From CAZDDA01 sp964568045 (GTDB taxonomy: Bacteria > Bipolaricaulota > Bipolaricaulia > UBA7950 > UBA9294), in contig CAZMOL010000026.1 in assembly GCA_964568045.1 (NCBI GenBank), positions 1 to 19,754 of the forward strand: a DNA stretch of 19,754 nt, in the 5' to 3' direction. Position numbers and translations under genes: made by a program. A model generated the notes under the pieces. The model had not been told where the DNA came from. It searched no databases and worked only from the letters and a program-made list of their open reading frames with translations. Shown in pieces: positions 1-6,970 of the stretch. Within the stretch, counting starts at the first letter, position 1, and each line of letters opens with the position of its first letter.

Positions 1-55
<55 letters not shown>

Positions 56-347
56 AACTGCCTGCTGATCTATCTTTTCTCCCAATCCACCGTGTCAAAG
101 ACCGACTGACTCCGCAACTTGAAGGCTACCAGAAGGACGTCCAAACGTCAATTCGAGCGAGATCCGAGGTCGTTGGTTTCCTTAACCGCAAGCCGGAGGT
201 TTGAGTCCTCTTGGGCGTATAGAAGAAGTGTCTTCGTCGTTCTTCCGTTGTCAACCCATGTCGAATTCACCCTCTGTTTGCTTTGCGCCACTATGAGAAG
301 GCTCTTCAAGCTAGTCCTCTATTCCTTGTGAGGTTTCAAGACCTCAT

Positions 348-1718
348 GTGATACACATTACAGATGCTTCTAAGCACCCTCATTATGATGTAGCTATGTG
401 TGAATGGAAAAGCAAATATGGTTTGAAGTATCGCTGCAGGGTCCGTCCAGAGCCAGGTGACGATCTCTGCATTCTTCATCAAACTGGCAATAAAGACACC
501 GATAGGTTCAAGAAGATCCTCTATGCGCAACTTGACGAGGAAGGTTCTGCAGAAGAGAGAAACCCTTGTTTCGACTTCAGGGGTTATCACTTCCCGCTTG
601 GCATTTCTACGGGGATGAGGGAGGAGCGGGATGTTCGAGAAGAAATCCTAGTCCCCCCAAAGATGACTAATATTGAGCTTTCTGAAGCTATAATCGCGGG
701 AGATGCTCTTTTCAAAAACGCTTCAATTGAAGGTTGTGCTCACCTCGAAGGCACCGAGGTCAAGGGCACTCTTGCTTTCCTCTCAGTAGGGATTGAGGGA
801 GATGCAGAGTTTGCAGGCACTACGATCAGAGGCAATGCCCGGTTCTCCAATACCAGGATTGGTGGGCGTATTGCCTCCTTTTCACGTGTGACGATTGAGG
901 GTGAGCTCTCGTTCGACGAGGTTGAAATCCGTGGAAATATCCACCTCGATAGAGCAAAGATCGCTGAAAATGCCACCTTCCGTTTCAATCAGCCGGTAGG
1001 CATCCTGCATTGCCGTGACTGCGAGATCGGTAACACTCTCGATCTGGCTTCTCCTGATGCATTGATTATTGGGTCTGTAGACTTTAACGGCTGCACGGCA
1101 AAGCATCTCTATGTGGGATACGGGAGACCCTCCATCCGTGGTTGGGGTAAGGCGAGATGCGGTATTCTTATTGAGTATGACTATGGAGCGCCATCGTTCT
1201 GGAGGTTCGCTCAGAGAGTCTTTGACAGTGAAGGAAAGGGCAACGAATCCGATGCTTCCTTCTACTTTGAACGTGTCGCTCGATGGAGGGCGCTTCGCGC
1301 GAGGCGGGCGAAAGGTCTTACAGTTGGTAGGCAAATCCGCAATGCAGTCATGAGGTGGGTGTATATGTTCCTCTGGTTTCTGGACTGTGTTTTCCTGCGA
1401 TGGCCCACAGCGTATGGAGCGAGCTTGGCACGGCTTTTCGTGACGTGGGGAATACTCGTTGGGATCTTTGCGGCCCTTTTTCTCTTGCTGAGTGAATCGG
1501 GGCTTGTCTTATTTGATCAGACCTCACCTGGGTTGGAGTATGCGTTTAGCTTCGGACGATCCCTCTACTTCAGCGTGATCACGTTTACAACACTGGGCTA
1601 TGGTGACATCCGCCCTGCTCCGGGGTTGGGGAGCGCCTTGTGTGCCACAGAAGCCATCCTCGGCGGGATCATGATGGCTCTGACTGTCCTTGTAATCGGG
1701 CGGAAGTTCATGAGATAA
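348..1718 (+). CDS. Two-TM K+ channel fused to an 11-residue-repeat (pentapeptide-like) beta-helix
   Basis: A 456-residue protein in three parts. Residues 18-44 hold a Cys/His cluster (C18, C30, C41, H44) that could bind zinc. Residues 116-215 are nine consecutive units of about 11 residues of the pattern I-x-G-x-A-x-F, for example IEGDAEFAGTT and IRGNARFSNTR, related to pentapeptide-repeat beta-helices. The C-terminus is a two-helix channel: TM1 near 357-383, pore loop with the K+ selectivity filter TTLGYGD (414-420), and TM2 near 427-450. It probably forms a tetrameric inner-membrane K+ channel with a large cytoplasmic N-terminal domain; ligand or gating signal is unknown. The start taken is GTG at 348, behind GAGG at 330-333 with a long gap. 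ATG at 396 (M17, just before C18) is a serious alternative with no clear Shine-Dalgarno. It is the first gene inside the putative element, with nothing obvious co-transcribed. Confidence 0.85.
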   Translation: MIHITDASKHPHYDVAMCEWKSKYGLKYRCRVRPEPGDDLCILHQTGNKDTDRFKKILYAQLDEEGSAEERNPCFDFRGYHFPLGISTGMREERDVREEILVPPKMTNIELSEAIIAGDALFKNASIEGCAHLEGTEVKGTLAFLSVGIEGDAEFAGTTIRGNARFSNTRIGGRIASFSRVTIEGELSFDEVEIRGNIHLDRAKIAENATFRFNQPVGILHCRDCEIGNTLDLASPDALIIGSVDFNGCTAKHLYVGYGRPSIRGWGKARCGILIEYDYGAPSFWRFAQRVFDSEGKGNESDASFYFERVARWRALRARRAKGLTVGRQIRNAVMRWVYMFLWFLDCVFLRWPTAYGASLARLFVTWGILVGIFAALFLLLSESGLVLFDQTSPGLEYAFSFGRSLYFSVITFTTLGYGDIRPAPGLGSALCATEAILGGIMMALTVLVIGRKFMR

Positions 1719-2125
1719 TCTAAATTCAAGGGTTCCATTGCAGGCGGTTTTGCCCTTACTTTGTCAAGAGTCTTATCACTGAACGGACTGCCCACACTGT
1801 TGAATTCGTAGCAGCGTTTCCAACTGCTTCAAGTCCTGGCACCAGCTATGTTGCCTACGATTCCACCGGTTATGGCCCTCCGCTTGTCTTGATACTCGCC
1901 GACTCGTTACCAAAGGGGTCTGTGCTCTAGGCGGTAGGTTGCGAGGTTCTAGAACAACAGGACATCCCGAGCTTCCGTGTCGCGTTACGCGGCGTTTCTC
2001 CGCAGTCTAGCTGTGCTCACACGGAGCATCTCTATGCTCAAGAGAGCCTACAAAATCACCTCGTGAAATGCATTCGCAGATGTGCTATGGTAGGAGATGC
2101 ATGAGATGGGGGGTGATTTCCAGAA
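1719..2125. other. Gene-free stretch, possible coding remnant
   Basis: No intact gene is visible between the channel gene and the small membrane protein. One + strand frame stays open for 68 codons (1724-1930) with a fairly protein-like composition (it contains VAYDSTGYGPPLVLILADS) but has no start codon, so it may be the tail of a decayed gene. No convincing terminator or tRNA is seen. Confidence 0.4.
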
Positions 2126-2548
2126 ATGTCAGTCCAGCAGCTGCTTCTGTCGTTGCTTCTTCTAGGCATCTTGGTGGGAGCAGTCTTCCTTCTCACTGAG
2201 GACCATGGGGCTTCCAGGGCGAACTGGTATTCCCTCACTAAGCCTGCAGGAGCAGAGGAGGATGTTCAAGACGTTCTCACACTCCCAACCCGGAAAGACA
2301 TTTACCTCGAGGACTGGAAAGAGAGGGAACGCATCGAGAACTACGTCATAACTCGCTACCCCGTTGATTTCGACGCGCGTCTCTCAATCCAAAATCGGCA
2401 GTTTGAGGAGCAAACCGAGGAGTGGGAACGCCTATATGACGAATACGTCGCCGGAGTCTGCAGGAGATACGGGATTCCATGGTGGCAGTATAACCAGATC
2501 CTTGACGAGGGTCTGGGAAACAGGTGGCAAATGGAGTTGGTGCACTGA
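2126..2548 (+). CDS. Small membrane-anchored protein of unknown function
   Basis: A 140-residue protein that I do not recognise. It starts with ATG behind a purine-rich GGGGGTGAT about 9 bases upstream. Residues 3-23 form a strongly hydrophobic helix (LLLSLLLLGILVGAVFLLT), either an uncleaved anchor or a signal peptide. The remaining 115 or so residues are soluble and rich in charged and aromatic residues, with a probable helical stretch near 78-105 (ERIENY and FEEQTEEWERLYDEY are typical) and a C-terminal RRYGIPWWQYNQIL segment. It most likely sits at the membrane with its C-terminal part on one side. It stands alone on the + strand and converges with the winged-helix gene to its right. The ribosome-binding site and even composition make it more likely real than chance. 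Confidence 0.6.
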   Translation: MSVQQLLLSLLLLGILVGAVFLLTEDHGASRANWYSLTKPAGAEEDVQDVLTLPTRKDIYLEDWKERERIENYVITRYPVDFDARLSIQNRQFEEQTEEWERLYDEYVAGVCRRYGIPWWQYNQILDEGLGNRWQMELVH

Positions 2549-2694
2549 AAGGGATTTGTTTCTCTCTCCCCCCGGAGCAAGCGACTCGTTCTCATAGGTC
2601 CATGTCGAGCACACCCTTTGCACAGCCGCCCTAACCAGAACCCACCTACAAATCCGACCAGGGGTTGACGTTGCTACCTGTTAGTAACAGAACC

Positions 2695-2715
2695 CGGTGT
2701 GCTTTCAGCGCACCG
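2695..2715. terminator. Hairpin between convergent genes, possible weak terminator
   Basis: CGGTGTGC (2695-2702), loop TTTCA, GCGCACCG (2708-2715) form an 8-bp stem with one G-T pair, in the 256-base gap between the convergent genes ending at 2548 and 2805. Neither flank has a strong T run (TCTTA follows on the + strand), so termination is only a possibility. Confidence 0.3.
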
Positions 2716-2804
2716 TCTTACTCGGACGCATCTATTTACTGAATGAACTTCATCTTCTTCGGAGGTAGATGGATCCTTCCGCACGACGCTTGAAGTCGGC
2801 GTTT

Positions 2805-3401
2805 TCAGGTTCGGCAGTCCTTTTTAGAAGGTGCTAAATTCAGACCTTCTACACGCATAGAAAGCTCACTGATGAGCCTTCTATTTGATCGCAGATAGCT
2901 GCTCTCGACAGTCGTGGCAAGTTCGGAAGATGTGATCGTTCGGTCGTTGAAAAGCCTGGCCAGAAATGATACATCGTCAGTCTGCATACGTGCGCTACAC
3001 TCGCTCTCCAGCGTCTCAAGATCCTTGTGGTTTCTTCTCTGCCTTGCCTTTAATACGAATTCGTGACCACGCACCAGCTTCGGGTAGTTGATGTATGCGA
3101 AGCGATAGTCCCGGTGTCCTCGTCCCCGATACTCTCGGTGACGGACGATGTAGAGCAAGTGTTCAAGCTCAGTCAGCCCTCTCTTGACTGTAGACTCCGA
3201 GAAGCCTGTCCAACGTGCCAGGGCATCATTCCCAGGGAAAGAGTAGCCCTTGCGCTGATGACTTCGTGGGGATGACACATAGTCATAAGACACCAGCTCG
3301 TATAGCAGGATCTTTGTGGAGGGTTTCAGACCCACAAACGGAGGGACTAGGTGGCCCCGGAAGAAAGATCCTTCCAGAGCCATCCCGGTCATGGGCGTCA
3401 A
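2805..3401 (-). CDS. Winged-helix (HTH_36-like) DNA-binding protein, possible replication initiator or regulator
   Basis: A 198-residue protein. Residues about 25-105 read as a winged helix-turn-helix of the type found in plasmid and phage replication proteins (Pfam HTH_36-like). The segment LKPSTKILLYELVSYD is followed by a basic stretch, then FPGNDALARWTGFSESTVKR with the recognition helix in TGFSESTVKRGLTELE, then a wing around RHREYRGRGHRDYRF. The C-terminal half is charged, largely helical and of unknown role. The start is TTG at 3401, which overlaps the upstream stop as TTGA and implies translational coupling. ATG codons at 3392 and 3383 are alternatives, since the domain begins well after them. 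The neighbouring gene of 128 residues probably works with it. A role in replication or copy control of the element is inferred from fold and context only; a plain transcription regulator is equally possible. Confidence 0.7.
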   Translation of the reverse strand: MTPMTGMALEGSFFRGHLVPPFVGLKPSTKILLYELVSYDYVSSPRSHQRKGYSFPGNDALARWTGFSESTVKRGLTELEHLLYIVRHREYRGRGHRDYRFAYINYPKLVRGHEFVLKARQRRNHKDLETLESECSARMQTDDVSFLARLFNDRTITSSELATTVESSYLRSNRRLISELSMRVEGLNLAPSKKDCRT

Positions 3402-3784
3402 TCGCTGCTCTCCTCAAAGAGGGGAAGTGGTTTCGTATGAATCTGAGGACTGAAAGCCCATTCGCTTCGGGGAAGCGCGTAGACATCCTCGCCACACGCA
3501 AATCGCCGCAGGACTGTTGCCTTGATCTGAAACTCTGCCAACTCGACCTCGTATAGACCTTCACGAGATACGTAGCGTATCCTGTCTACACAGTCTGAAG
3601 AGATCTGGCGAAGAGGGCCCTCATTGAGTGTCCAAGCGTCCAGAAACCTTAGGAGATGCTTGTTGCAGACCTTCCTTGTCCAGACAAACTTGCCTCCTTC
3701 CTCCGAATAGGAACCCAACTGGTGTCCACTTGGCAACCGTGGCCCACCCCCTTCACAAACAGCTAATGATTCAGTATGCTTCAT
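3398..3784 (-). CDS. Protein of unknown function upstream of, and coupled to, the winged-helix gene
   Basis: A 128-residue protein that I do not recognise. The ATG at 3784 has a good ribosome-binding site (AAAGGA, 8 bases upstream), which is why the open frame further upstream is not included. The sequence is soluble and mixed in charge, with a W-T-R-K-V segment, a helical HLLRFLDAW segment near residues 43-51 and four cysteines without a clear metal-binding spacing. The stop overlaps the TTG start of the winged-helix gene (TTGA), so the two are probably translated together. A GC-rich inverted repeat lies directly before the ribosome-binding site and could control expression. Confidence 0.55.
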   Translation of the reverse strand: MKHTESLAVCEGGGPRLPSGHQLGSYSEEGGKFVWTRKVCNKHLLRFLDAWTLNEGPLRQISSDCVDRIRYVSREGLYEVELAEFQIKATVLRRFACGEDVYALPRSEWAFSPQIHTKPLPLFEESSD

Positions 3785-3799
3785 CTTGTAGTCCTTTCT

Positions 3800-3828
3800 G
3801 GGCGGGTTAGCTTGCCGGCTGCCCGCCC
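3800..3828. terminator. GC-rich inverted repeat: leader hairpin (-) or intrinsic terminator (+)
   Basis: GGGCGGG (3800-3806) and CCCGCCC (3822-3828) pair perfectly around a 15-base loop that itself contains GCCGGC. On the - strand it lies about 3 bases before the AAAGGA ribosome-binding site of the 128-residue gene. On the + strand it is followed by a T-rich run (ATGTTTTGAGTTTTCTTTT), which looks like an intrinsic terminator. It could block rightward read-through, regulate the leftward operon, or both. Confidence 0.45.
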
Positions 3829-4045
3829 ATGTTTTGAGTTTTCTTTTACTACTCCACAGTATCCTTGAGTCATGGAAGAGAATAGGGAGGGCTTCGTTCT
3901 TGCTTGGAGCAAGAGAGGATCCACCCGAAGACATCAAGAGGCTGTCTCCGGGAGAAGGATTTGACATGCGCCTCATCAAGTGTAGAATGGGAAGTGTCTC
4001 TTTTCATGGTCGCCCGTTCGTTCAAAGGAGCTGTGAAAAGATGCC

Positions 4046-4070
4046 GAGGAGCCCACTGCCAGGGCTCCTC
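4046..4070. terminator. Perfect 9-bp hairpin, possible terminator
   Basis: GAGGAGCCC (4046-4054), loop ACTGCCA, GGGCTCCTC (4062-4070). The right flank is pyrimidine-rich (ACTCTTCTTC) and the left flank, read on the - strand, has a short CTTTTC. It could end leftward transcription from the recombinase operon, about 600 bases beyond its last gene, but the T runs are weak. Confidence 0.4.
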
Positions 4071-4403
4071 ACTCTTCTTCTACCCTGTCTTCCTCGAAGT
4101 TTTCATTACTCATCCATTATCGGGATCGACCGTCGGGGTAACAATGTGGTAGATATTCGTTGATGCAGGGGCGCGCGGCTGAAGATTGGCTTAGGAACAG
4201 CAGAAAAGAAGCGGAAGGCCAGTCGACCCGGCAAATCGCGTGACAAAGCGCACCTTCTTATTCGTTTCGTATCCCCCAACACGACTGTGCGAATCGCCGG
4301 GGACCTCCCATTAGGAGATTGTTTTCCATTGCCAGGTGCCTCTCAGACAAGTGTGCAACAGGGGGATCAGAATCCTAAGAGACGACCGAGGCGACCTAGG
4401 CAG

Positions 4404-4480
4404 GATCGAGCTTCGTGTCACCAGCACCACGTATAGCACATCGTTCAACACCCCAGCATCGAGCTTCGCATCACCAGCAT
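4404..4480. repeat. Two imperfect 24-base direct repeats (iteron-like)
   Basis: The 24-mers at 4404-4427 and 4457-4480 share ATCGAGCTTCG and TCACCAGCA and differ at four positions; they are 53 bases apart. A shorter CCAGCATCGA also occurs at 4453-4462 and 4474-4483, overlapping the second copy. Two copies are few for a plasmid iteron array, so this is a weak candidate for a binding or origin region. Confidence 0.35.
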
Positions 4481-4675
4481 CGACCCCGCAAACATCACGC
4501 TGGTAAGAACGAGCAGCGGAAGGGCGGGGTGAGGATGCTGACAAGGGGGCACCAGTCGGGTTGGTAGGTGAAGATCCAGATTACGAGCATCCCAAACCAC
4601 GGCAGAAACACGGTGCAAAACGAGGTGTTCAAAACGAACTGGAGACGCTAGATAAGCATACTGCCAAACTGGCTC

Positions 4676-5233
4676 TCAGCTTTCCTGCTTTACATCCCCG
4701 AGGACATTTACCTGCTTGCCTTCTTTGGTGGCGATGTTCACCTGCATCAATGGCACTTTAAGCTTTCTGACTTGAGCGAGTGCTTTTATGGCCTGCAAGT
4801 ATCTTGTCTGAGCTCGATTGATGTGGTTTTGCCAATGATCTAGCCCTCCACTGTTGTCGAGTCCCGCCAGTGCGTATTTCCTCTCGGCCAGGTGAACGTG
4901 CTGCCAACACAACACGATTCGATCAATAAGAAGATCCTCTAACGCTGATGTGGAAGGCCCTCTTAGCTTCTTCTTAAGGGACGCCAATTCCCGTTCTTGG
5001 GCCTCCCTGAGTAGGAGGTGTCCTCCCGTCGTTAGTTCCATCATTAGGGTTTGTGCTTCTACCGCGAGGTCACCAAGTAGCACAGCGAATTCCGGCAAGG
5101 TATCACAGATCTTCTTGACGGCCGGAAGGACGGATTTGTCACCCTTCGCCGCGCTGTCGAGCACTTCTTTGTCAAGGATGTCCTCCAGACTACGTTGGTT
5201 CTTGTCCACAGCTGCTTCTCCTATTTCGGACAC
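4676..5233 (-). CDS. Unknown protein, third gene of the recombinase cassette
   Basis: A 185-residue soluble protein that starts with GTG at 5233 behind a strong GGAGGTG about 5 bases upstream. It looks mostly helical. Recognisable stretches are LLIDRIVLCWQHVHLAERKY (about residues 102-121), then RAQTRYLQAIKALAQVRKL and a short beta-like C-terminus VPLMQVNIATKEGKQVNVLG. I recall similar unnamed proteins (a helical core followed by VQVN repeats) in accessory regions of several bacterial phyla, but I cannot give a function. Its start overlaps the end of the upstream 114-residue gene by 44 bases, so the two are probably translationally coupled. A DNA-related role in the element is inferred from location only. 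Confidence 0.65.
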   Translation of the reverse strand: MSEIGEAAVDKNQRSLEDILDKEVLDSAAKGDKSVLPAVKKICDTLPEFAVLLGDLAVEAQTLMMELTTGGHLLLREAQERELASLKKKLRGPSTSALEDLLIDRIVLCWQHVHLAERKYALAGLDNSGGLDHWQNHINRAQTRYLQAIKALAQVRKLKVPLMQVNIATKEGKQVNVLGDVKQES

Positions 5234-5534
5234 GTCTACACCTCCATTCTCCGCGGTTGTGTCGGTAGTATCCGGCGGATAGCAACGATAATCCCAGCAG
5301 ACGGCTCACATCCTGCGAGAATCGGTTCACGACGTCCCCAAGCTCGTCCATCTCGGCCTTCGCTGCTTTCCATGTGGCTTCCTCTTCCAGGCGCCTAGCA
5401 CGTCTCTCAGAGTCTTGAGCCGCTGCGAGCTCTCCTATAAGGCCCGTTCCTATGTATTCACGCACTACTCGACCATTGATCTTCTTGCTGCGGGTGTAGT
5501 ATCGGCCTCGTCCGTTCCTCGTCTCCCATGCCAT
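5190..5534 (-). CDS. Small basic protein of unknown function, second gene of the recombinase cassette
   Basis: A 114-residue protein with ATG at 5534 and GAGGGG 8 bases upstream. It opens with the characteristic MAWETRNGRGRYYTRSKKIN, followed by GRVVREYIG, a charged helical stretch (ERRARRLEEEATWKAAKAEM) and a terminal GYYRHNRGEWRCRR segment rich in Arg. I recall this type as a recurrent unnamed small protein of bacterial accessory regions, often next to a protein like the one encoded just downstream. No enzymatic motif is visible; the basic N-terminus would suit nucleic-acid binding. It begins 12 bases after the recombinase stop and overlaps the next gene by 44 bases, so the three form one leftward operon. 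Confidence 0.65.
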   Translation of the reverse strand: MAWETRNGRGRYYTRSKKINGRVVREYIGTGLIGELAAAQDSERRARRLEEEATWKAAKAEMDELGDVVNRFSQDVSRLLGLSLLSAGYYRHNRGEWRCRRVRNRRSSCGQEPT

Positions 5535-5546
5535 TGTGTTACCCCT

Positions 5547-6470
5547 CTACAGTTGCCCCGGGTAGGGCGTGAGCAGCCTATCCAACGGGCTCGCCTTCGC
5601 GTGTGCCTTGCGGAGGTCCTCTCCGACCATATCAACGTAGATCTCGGTGGTGCGGATGTCGCTGTGTCCCAAAAGACGTCGGAGAGAGAAGGCATCGCCT
5701 CCGTTCCTGACGTAGTTGACCGCGAACGTGTGCCGAAAAATATGCGGGGTAACTCTTGTCCCATTGAGCCCAGCCTTTTTCGCGATTCTTTCGATGATCC
5801 GTTCAACGTTGCGTGAATCGTGGCGGTGGCCCGATCGTGTGATGAAAAGGGCAGAACTCTCGTGTAGCGGCCCGCGGACCTGGAGCCAGCGGCGGAGTAT
5901 CCTGTGAAGGCCACGGCCCACAAAGACGATTCTCTCCTTCGAGCCTTTGCCGTTCCTGATACGTATACGCCACTCGGGAAGATTCACGTCCTCCAAGTCC
6001 AACGAGATGAGCTCCGCCAGACGCATGCCGGTATCGAGGAACGTCATCAGCATTGCGGTGTTGCGGATATCGAACCATGAGGGACCTCTTGCCGCGGCAA
6101 GTAGGCCTCGGACGTCCGGTTGCGCTAGGGCCACTGGTGCGGATCTTCCTGTTTTTGGGATGGGGATTCCATCCATCGGATTGTCGCGGAGGTATCCGTC
6201 CTGCGATAGGTAGCTGAAGAAGGCTTTGAGCGAGCGCACGTGGATAGCGACCGAAGCACGCGACAGACCGGAGTCTGCAAGGTGAACAATAAAGGATCGT
6301 AGCTCGGCCCGAGTCGGAAGCGTTGGATCGTGCCCGTGAGTTCCGATCAGAAAGTCTGTGAGCTTTCTGAGTCCATCTCCGTAGGTCTTGACCGTTCGAG
6401 GCGAGAGCCCCTTCGCCCAGCAGAAAACCTCGAATGCCCTTGCCGCACCGCTAAGTTGGCAGGTTTCCAT
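5547..6470 (-). CDS. Tyrosine recombinase / integrase, XerC/XerD type
   Basis: A 307-residue site-specific recombinase, close in length to XerC/XerD (about 300). The N-terminal core-binding domain (residues about 10-105) includes GLSPRTVKTYGDGLRKLTDF. The catalytic domain has the full set of residues: R150 (TGMRLAEL), K175 (GKGSKER), H243 and R246 (HIFRHTF), H269 (LLGHSD) and the nucleophile Y278 (TTEIYVD). The ATG at 6470 is chosen because AAGGAGGAG lies 10 bases upstream; the open frame extends through the tRNA genes but this is not coding. The gene sits next to the tRNA-Thr repeat and points away from it, as integrases of tRNA-targeting elements do, so it probably catalyses integration and excision at the 1-55/6618-6672 repeat. 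The alternative, that it is the host's chromosomal Xer protein, is less likely given the flanking repeat but cannot be excluded. Confidence 0.88.
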   Translation of the reverse strand: METCQLSGAARAFEVFCWAKGLSPRTVKTYGDGLRKLTDFLIGTHGHDPTLPTRAELRSFIVHLADSGLSRASVAIHVRSLKAFFSYLSQDGYLRDNPMDGIPIPKTGRSAPVALAQPDVRGLLAAARGPSWFDIRNTAMLMTFLDTGMRLAELISLDLEDVNLPEWRIRIRNGKGSKERIVFVGRGLHRILRRWLQVRGPLHESSALFITRSGHRHDSRNVERIIERIAKKAGLNGTRVTPHIFRHTFAVNYVRNGGDAFSLRRLLGHSDIRTTEIYVDMVGEDLRKAHAKASPLDRLLTPYPGQL

Positions 6471-6558
6471 AACCGCCTGACTCCTCCTTTTTGTGGCTTG
6501 AGTCATCGGTCTGAGCGGGTCTGCTACGTGCCGCTTCGAGACGCCTGGAAGAGCGTTC

Positions 6559-6587
6559 TTGACGGCGAAAACACCTTTTGATACAAT
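6559..6587 (+). promoter_or_regulatory. Strong sigma70-type promoter of the tRNA-tuf-nusG-rpoB block
   Basis: TTGACG (6559-6564), a 17-base spacer, TACAAT (6582-6587), then GGGCGGC before a start expected near 6594. This leaves a leader of about 15 bases before tRNA-Thr. The GC-rich stretch between -10 and the start is typical of stable-RNA promoters under stringent control by ppGpp. It lies 89 bases from the divergent recombinase start, on the element side of the repeat at 6618-6672. Confidence 0.8.
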
Positions 6588-6608
6588 GGGCGGCTGATTG
6601 GGTGAGAC

Positions 6609-6681
<73 letters not shown>

Positions 6682-6694
6682 GTGCATGTGCTTT

Positions 6695-6777
6695 GGAGGG
6701 GTACCGAAGCGGCCAAACGGGGCGGACTGTAAATCCGTTGGCGGATGCCTACGGGGGTTCGAATCCCTCCCCCTCCA
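6695..6777 (+). tRNA. tRNA-Tyr(GUA)
   Basis: A class II tRNA with a long variable arm: acceptor GGAGGGG/CCCCTCC, anticodon GTA at 6729-6731, T-stem GGGGG/CCCTC with loop TTCGAAT, discriminator A, no encoded CCA. It lies 13 bases after tRNA-Thr(UGU), the order also found before tufB in Escherichia coli. Confidence 0.95.
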
Positions 6778-6824
6778 GTTGGTGTTATATTGACGTATCG
6801 GGTACACTGGGATCGGGTCGAAAC

Positions 6825-6897
6825 GCCCGTGTAGCTCAGACGGTAGAGCACCCCCTTGGTAAGGGGGAGGTCGTCGGTTCGATTCCGATCGCGGGCT
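6825..6897 (+). tRNA. tRNA-Thr(GGU)
   Basis: Acceptor GCCCGTG/CGCGGGC (one G-T pair), anticodon stem CCCCC/GGGGG with anticodon GGT at 6858-6860, T-loop TTCGATT, discriminator T, no encoded CCA. In Escherichia coli a tRNA-Gly lies between the Tyr and Thr genes of the matching cluster. Here the 47-base spacer holds no tRNA. Confidence 0.95.
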
Positions 6898-6970
6898 ATT
6901 GCTAGCGGTGAAGATGTCCTCTGGAACGGTCTTGTGAACACCGCATTAAGCTTTTAAGGAGGTTTCGAGG

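Larger units (their letters stand above)
3785..4675. other. Long gene-poor stretch with hairpins and a repeated 24-mer
   Basis: About 890 bases between two leftward gene sets with no convincing gene on either strand. Open frames here are short, lack ribosome-binding sites and have odd composition. What it does hold is listed separately: a 7-bp GC-rich inverted repeat at 3800-3828, a perfect 9-bp hairpin at 4046-4070, and two copies of a 24-base repeat at 4404-4427 and 4457-4480. An origin or regulatory region of the element is one reading; decayed genes are another. Confidence 0.45.

Noticed and set aside
119..331. 70-codon + strand frame near the left repeat
   Set aside because: No ribosome-binding site and no family resemblance; it overlaps the tRNA-like relic.
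882..1334. 150-codon frame antisense to the channel gene
   Set aside because: It is a shadow of the channel gene, whose repeats and selectivity filter are clear on the other strand.
1724..1930. Open + strand frame of 68 codons with protein-like composition
   Set aside because: It has no start codon and I recognise no homologue; kept only as a possible remnant in the gene-free stretch.
2678..2690. Perfect 13-base palindrome (CTGTTAGTAACAG) near a TTGACG
   Set aside because: No -10 element at a proper distance and no second copy, so an operator call is unsupported.
3785..3979. Upstream extension of the 128-residue protein to 3979
   Set aside because: It would read through the GC-rich inverted repeat, and the ATG at 3784 has a good ribosome-binding site.
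4311..4761. Short frames on both strands in the gene-poor region (4311-4544 - and 4561-4761 +)
   Set aside because: No ribosome-binding sites; the first spans the 24-base repeats and the second runs into the 3' end of the 185-residue gene.
6778..6824. A missing or degenerate tRNA-Gly or internal promoter between tRNA-Tyr and tRNA-Thr(GGU)
   Set aside because: The 47-base spacer has no cloverleaf; TTGACG at 6790 lacks a -10 at the right distance.
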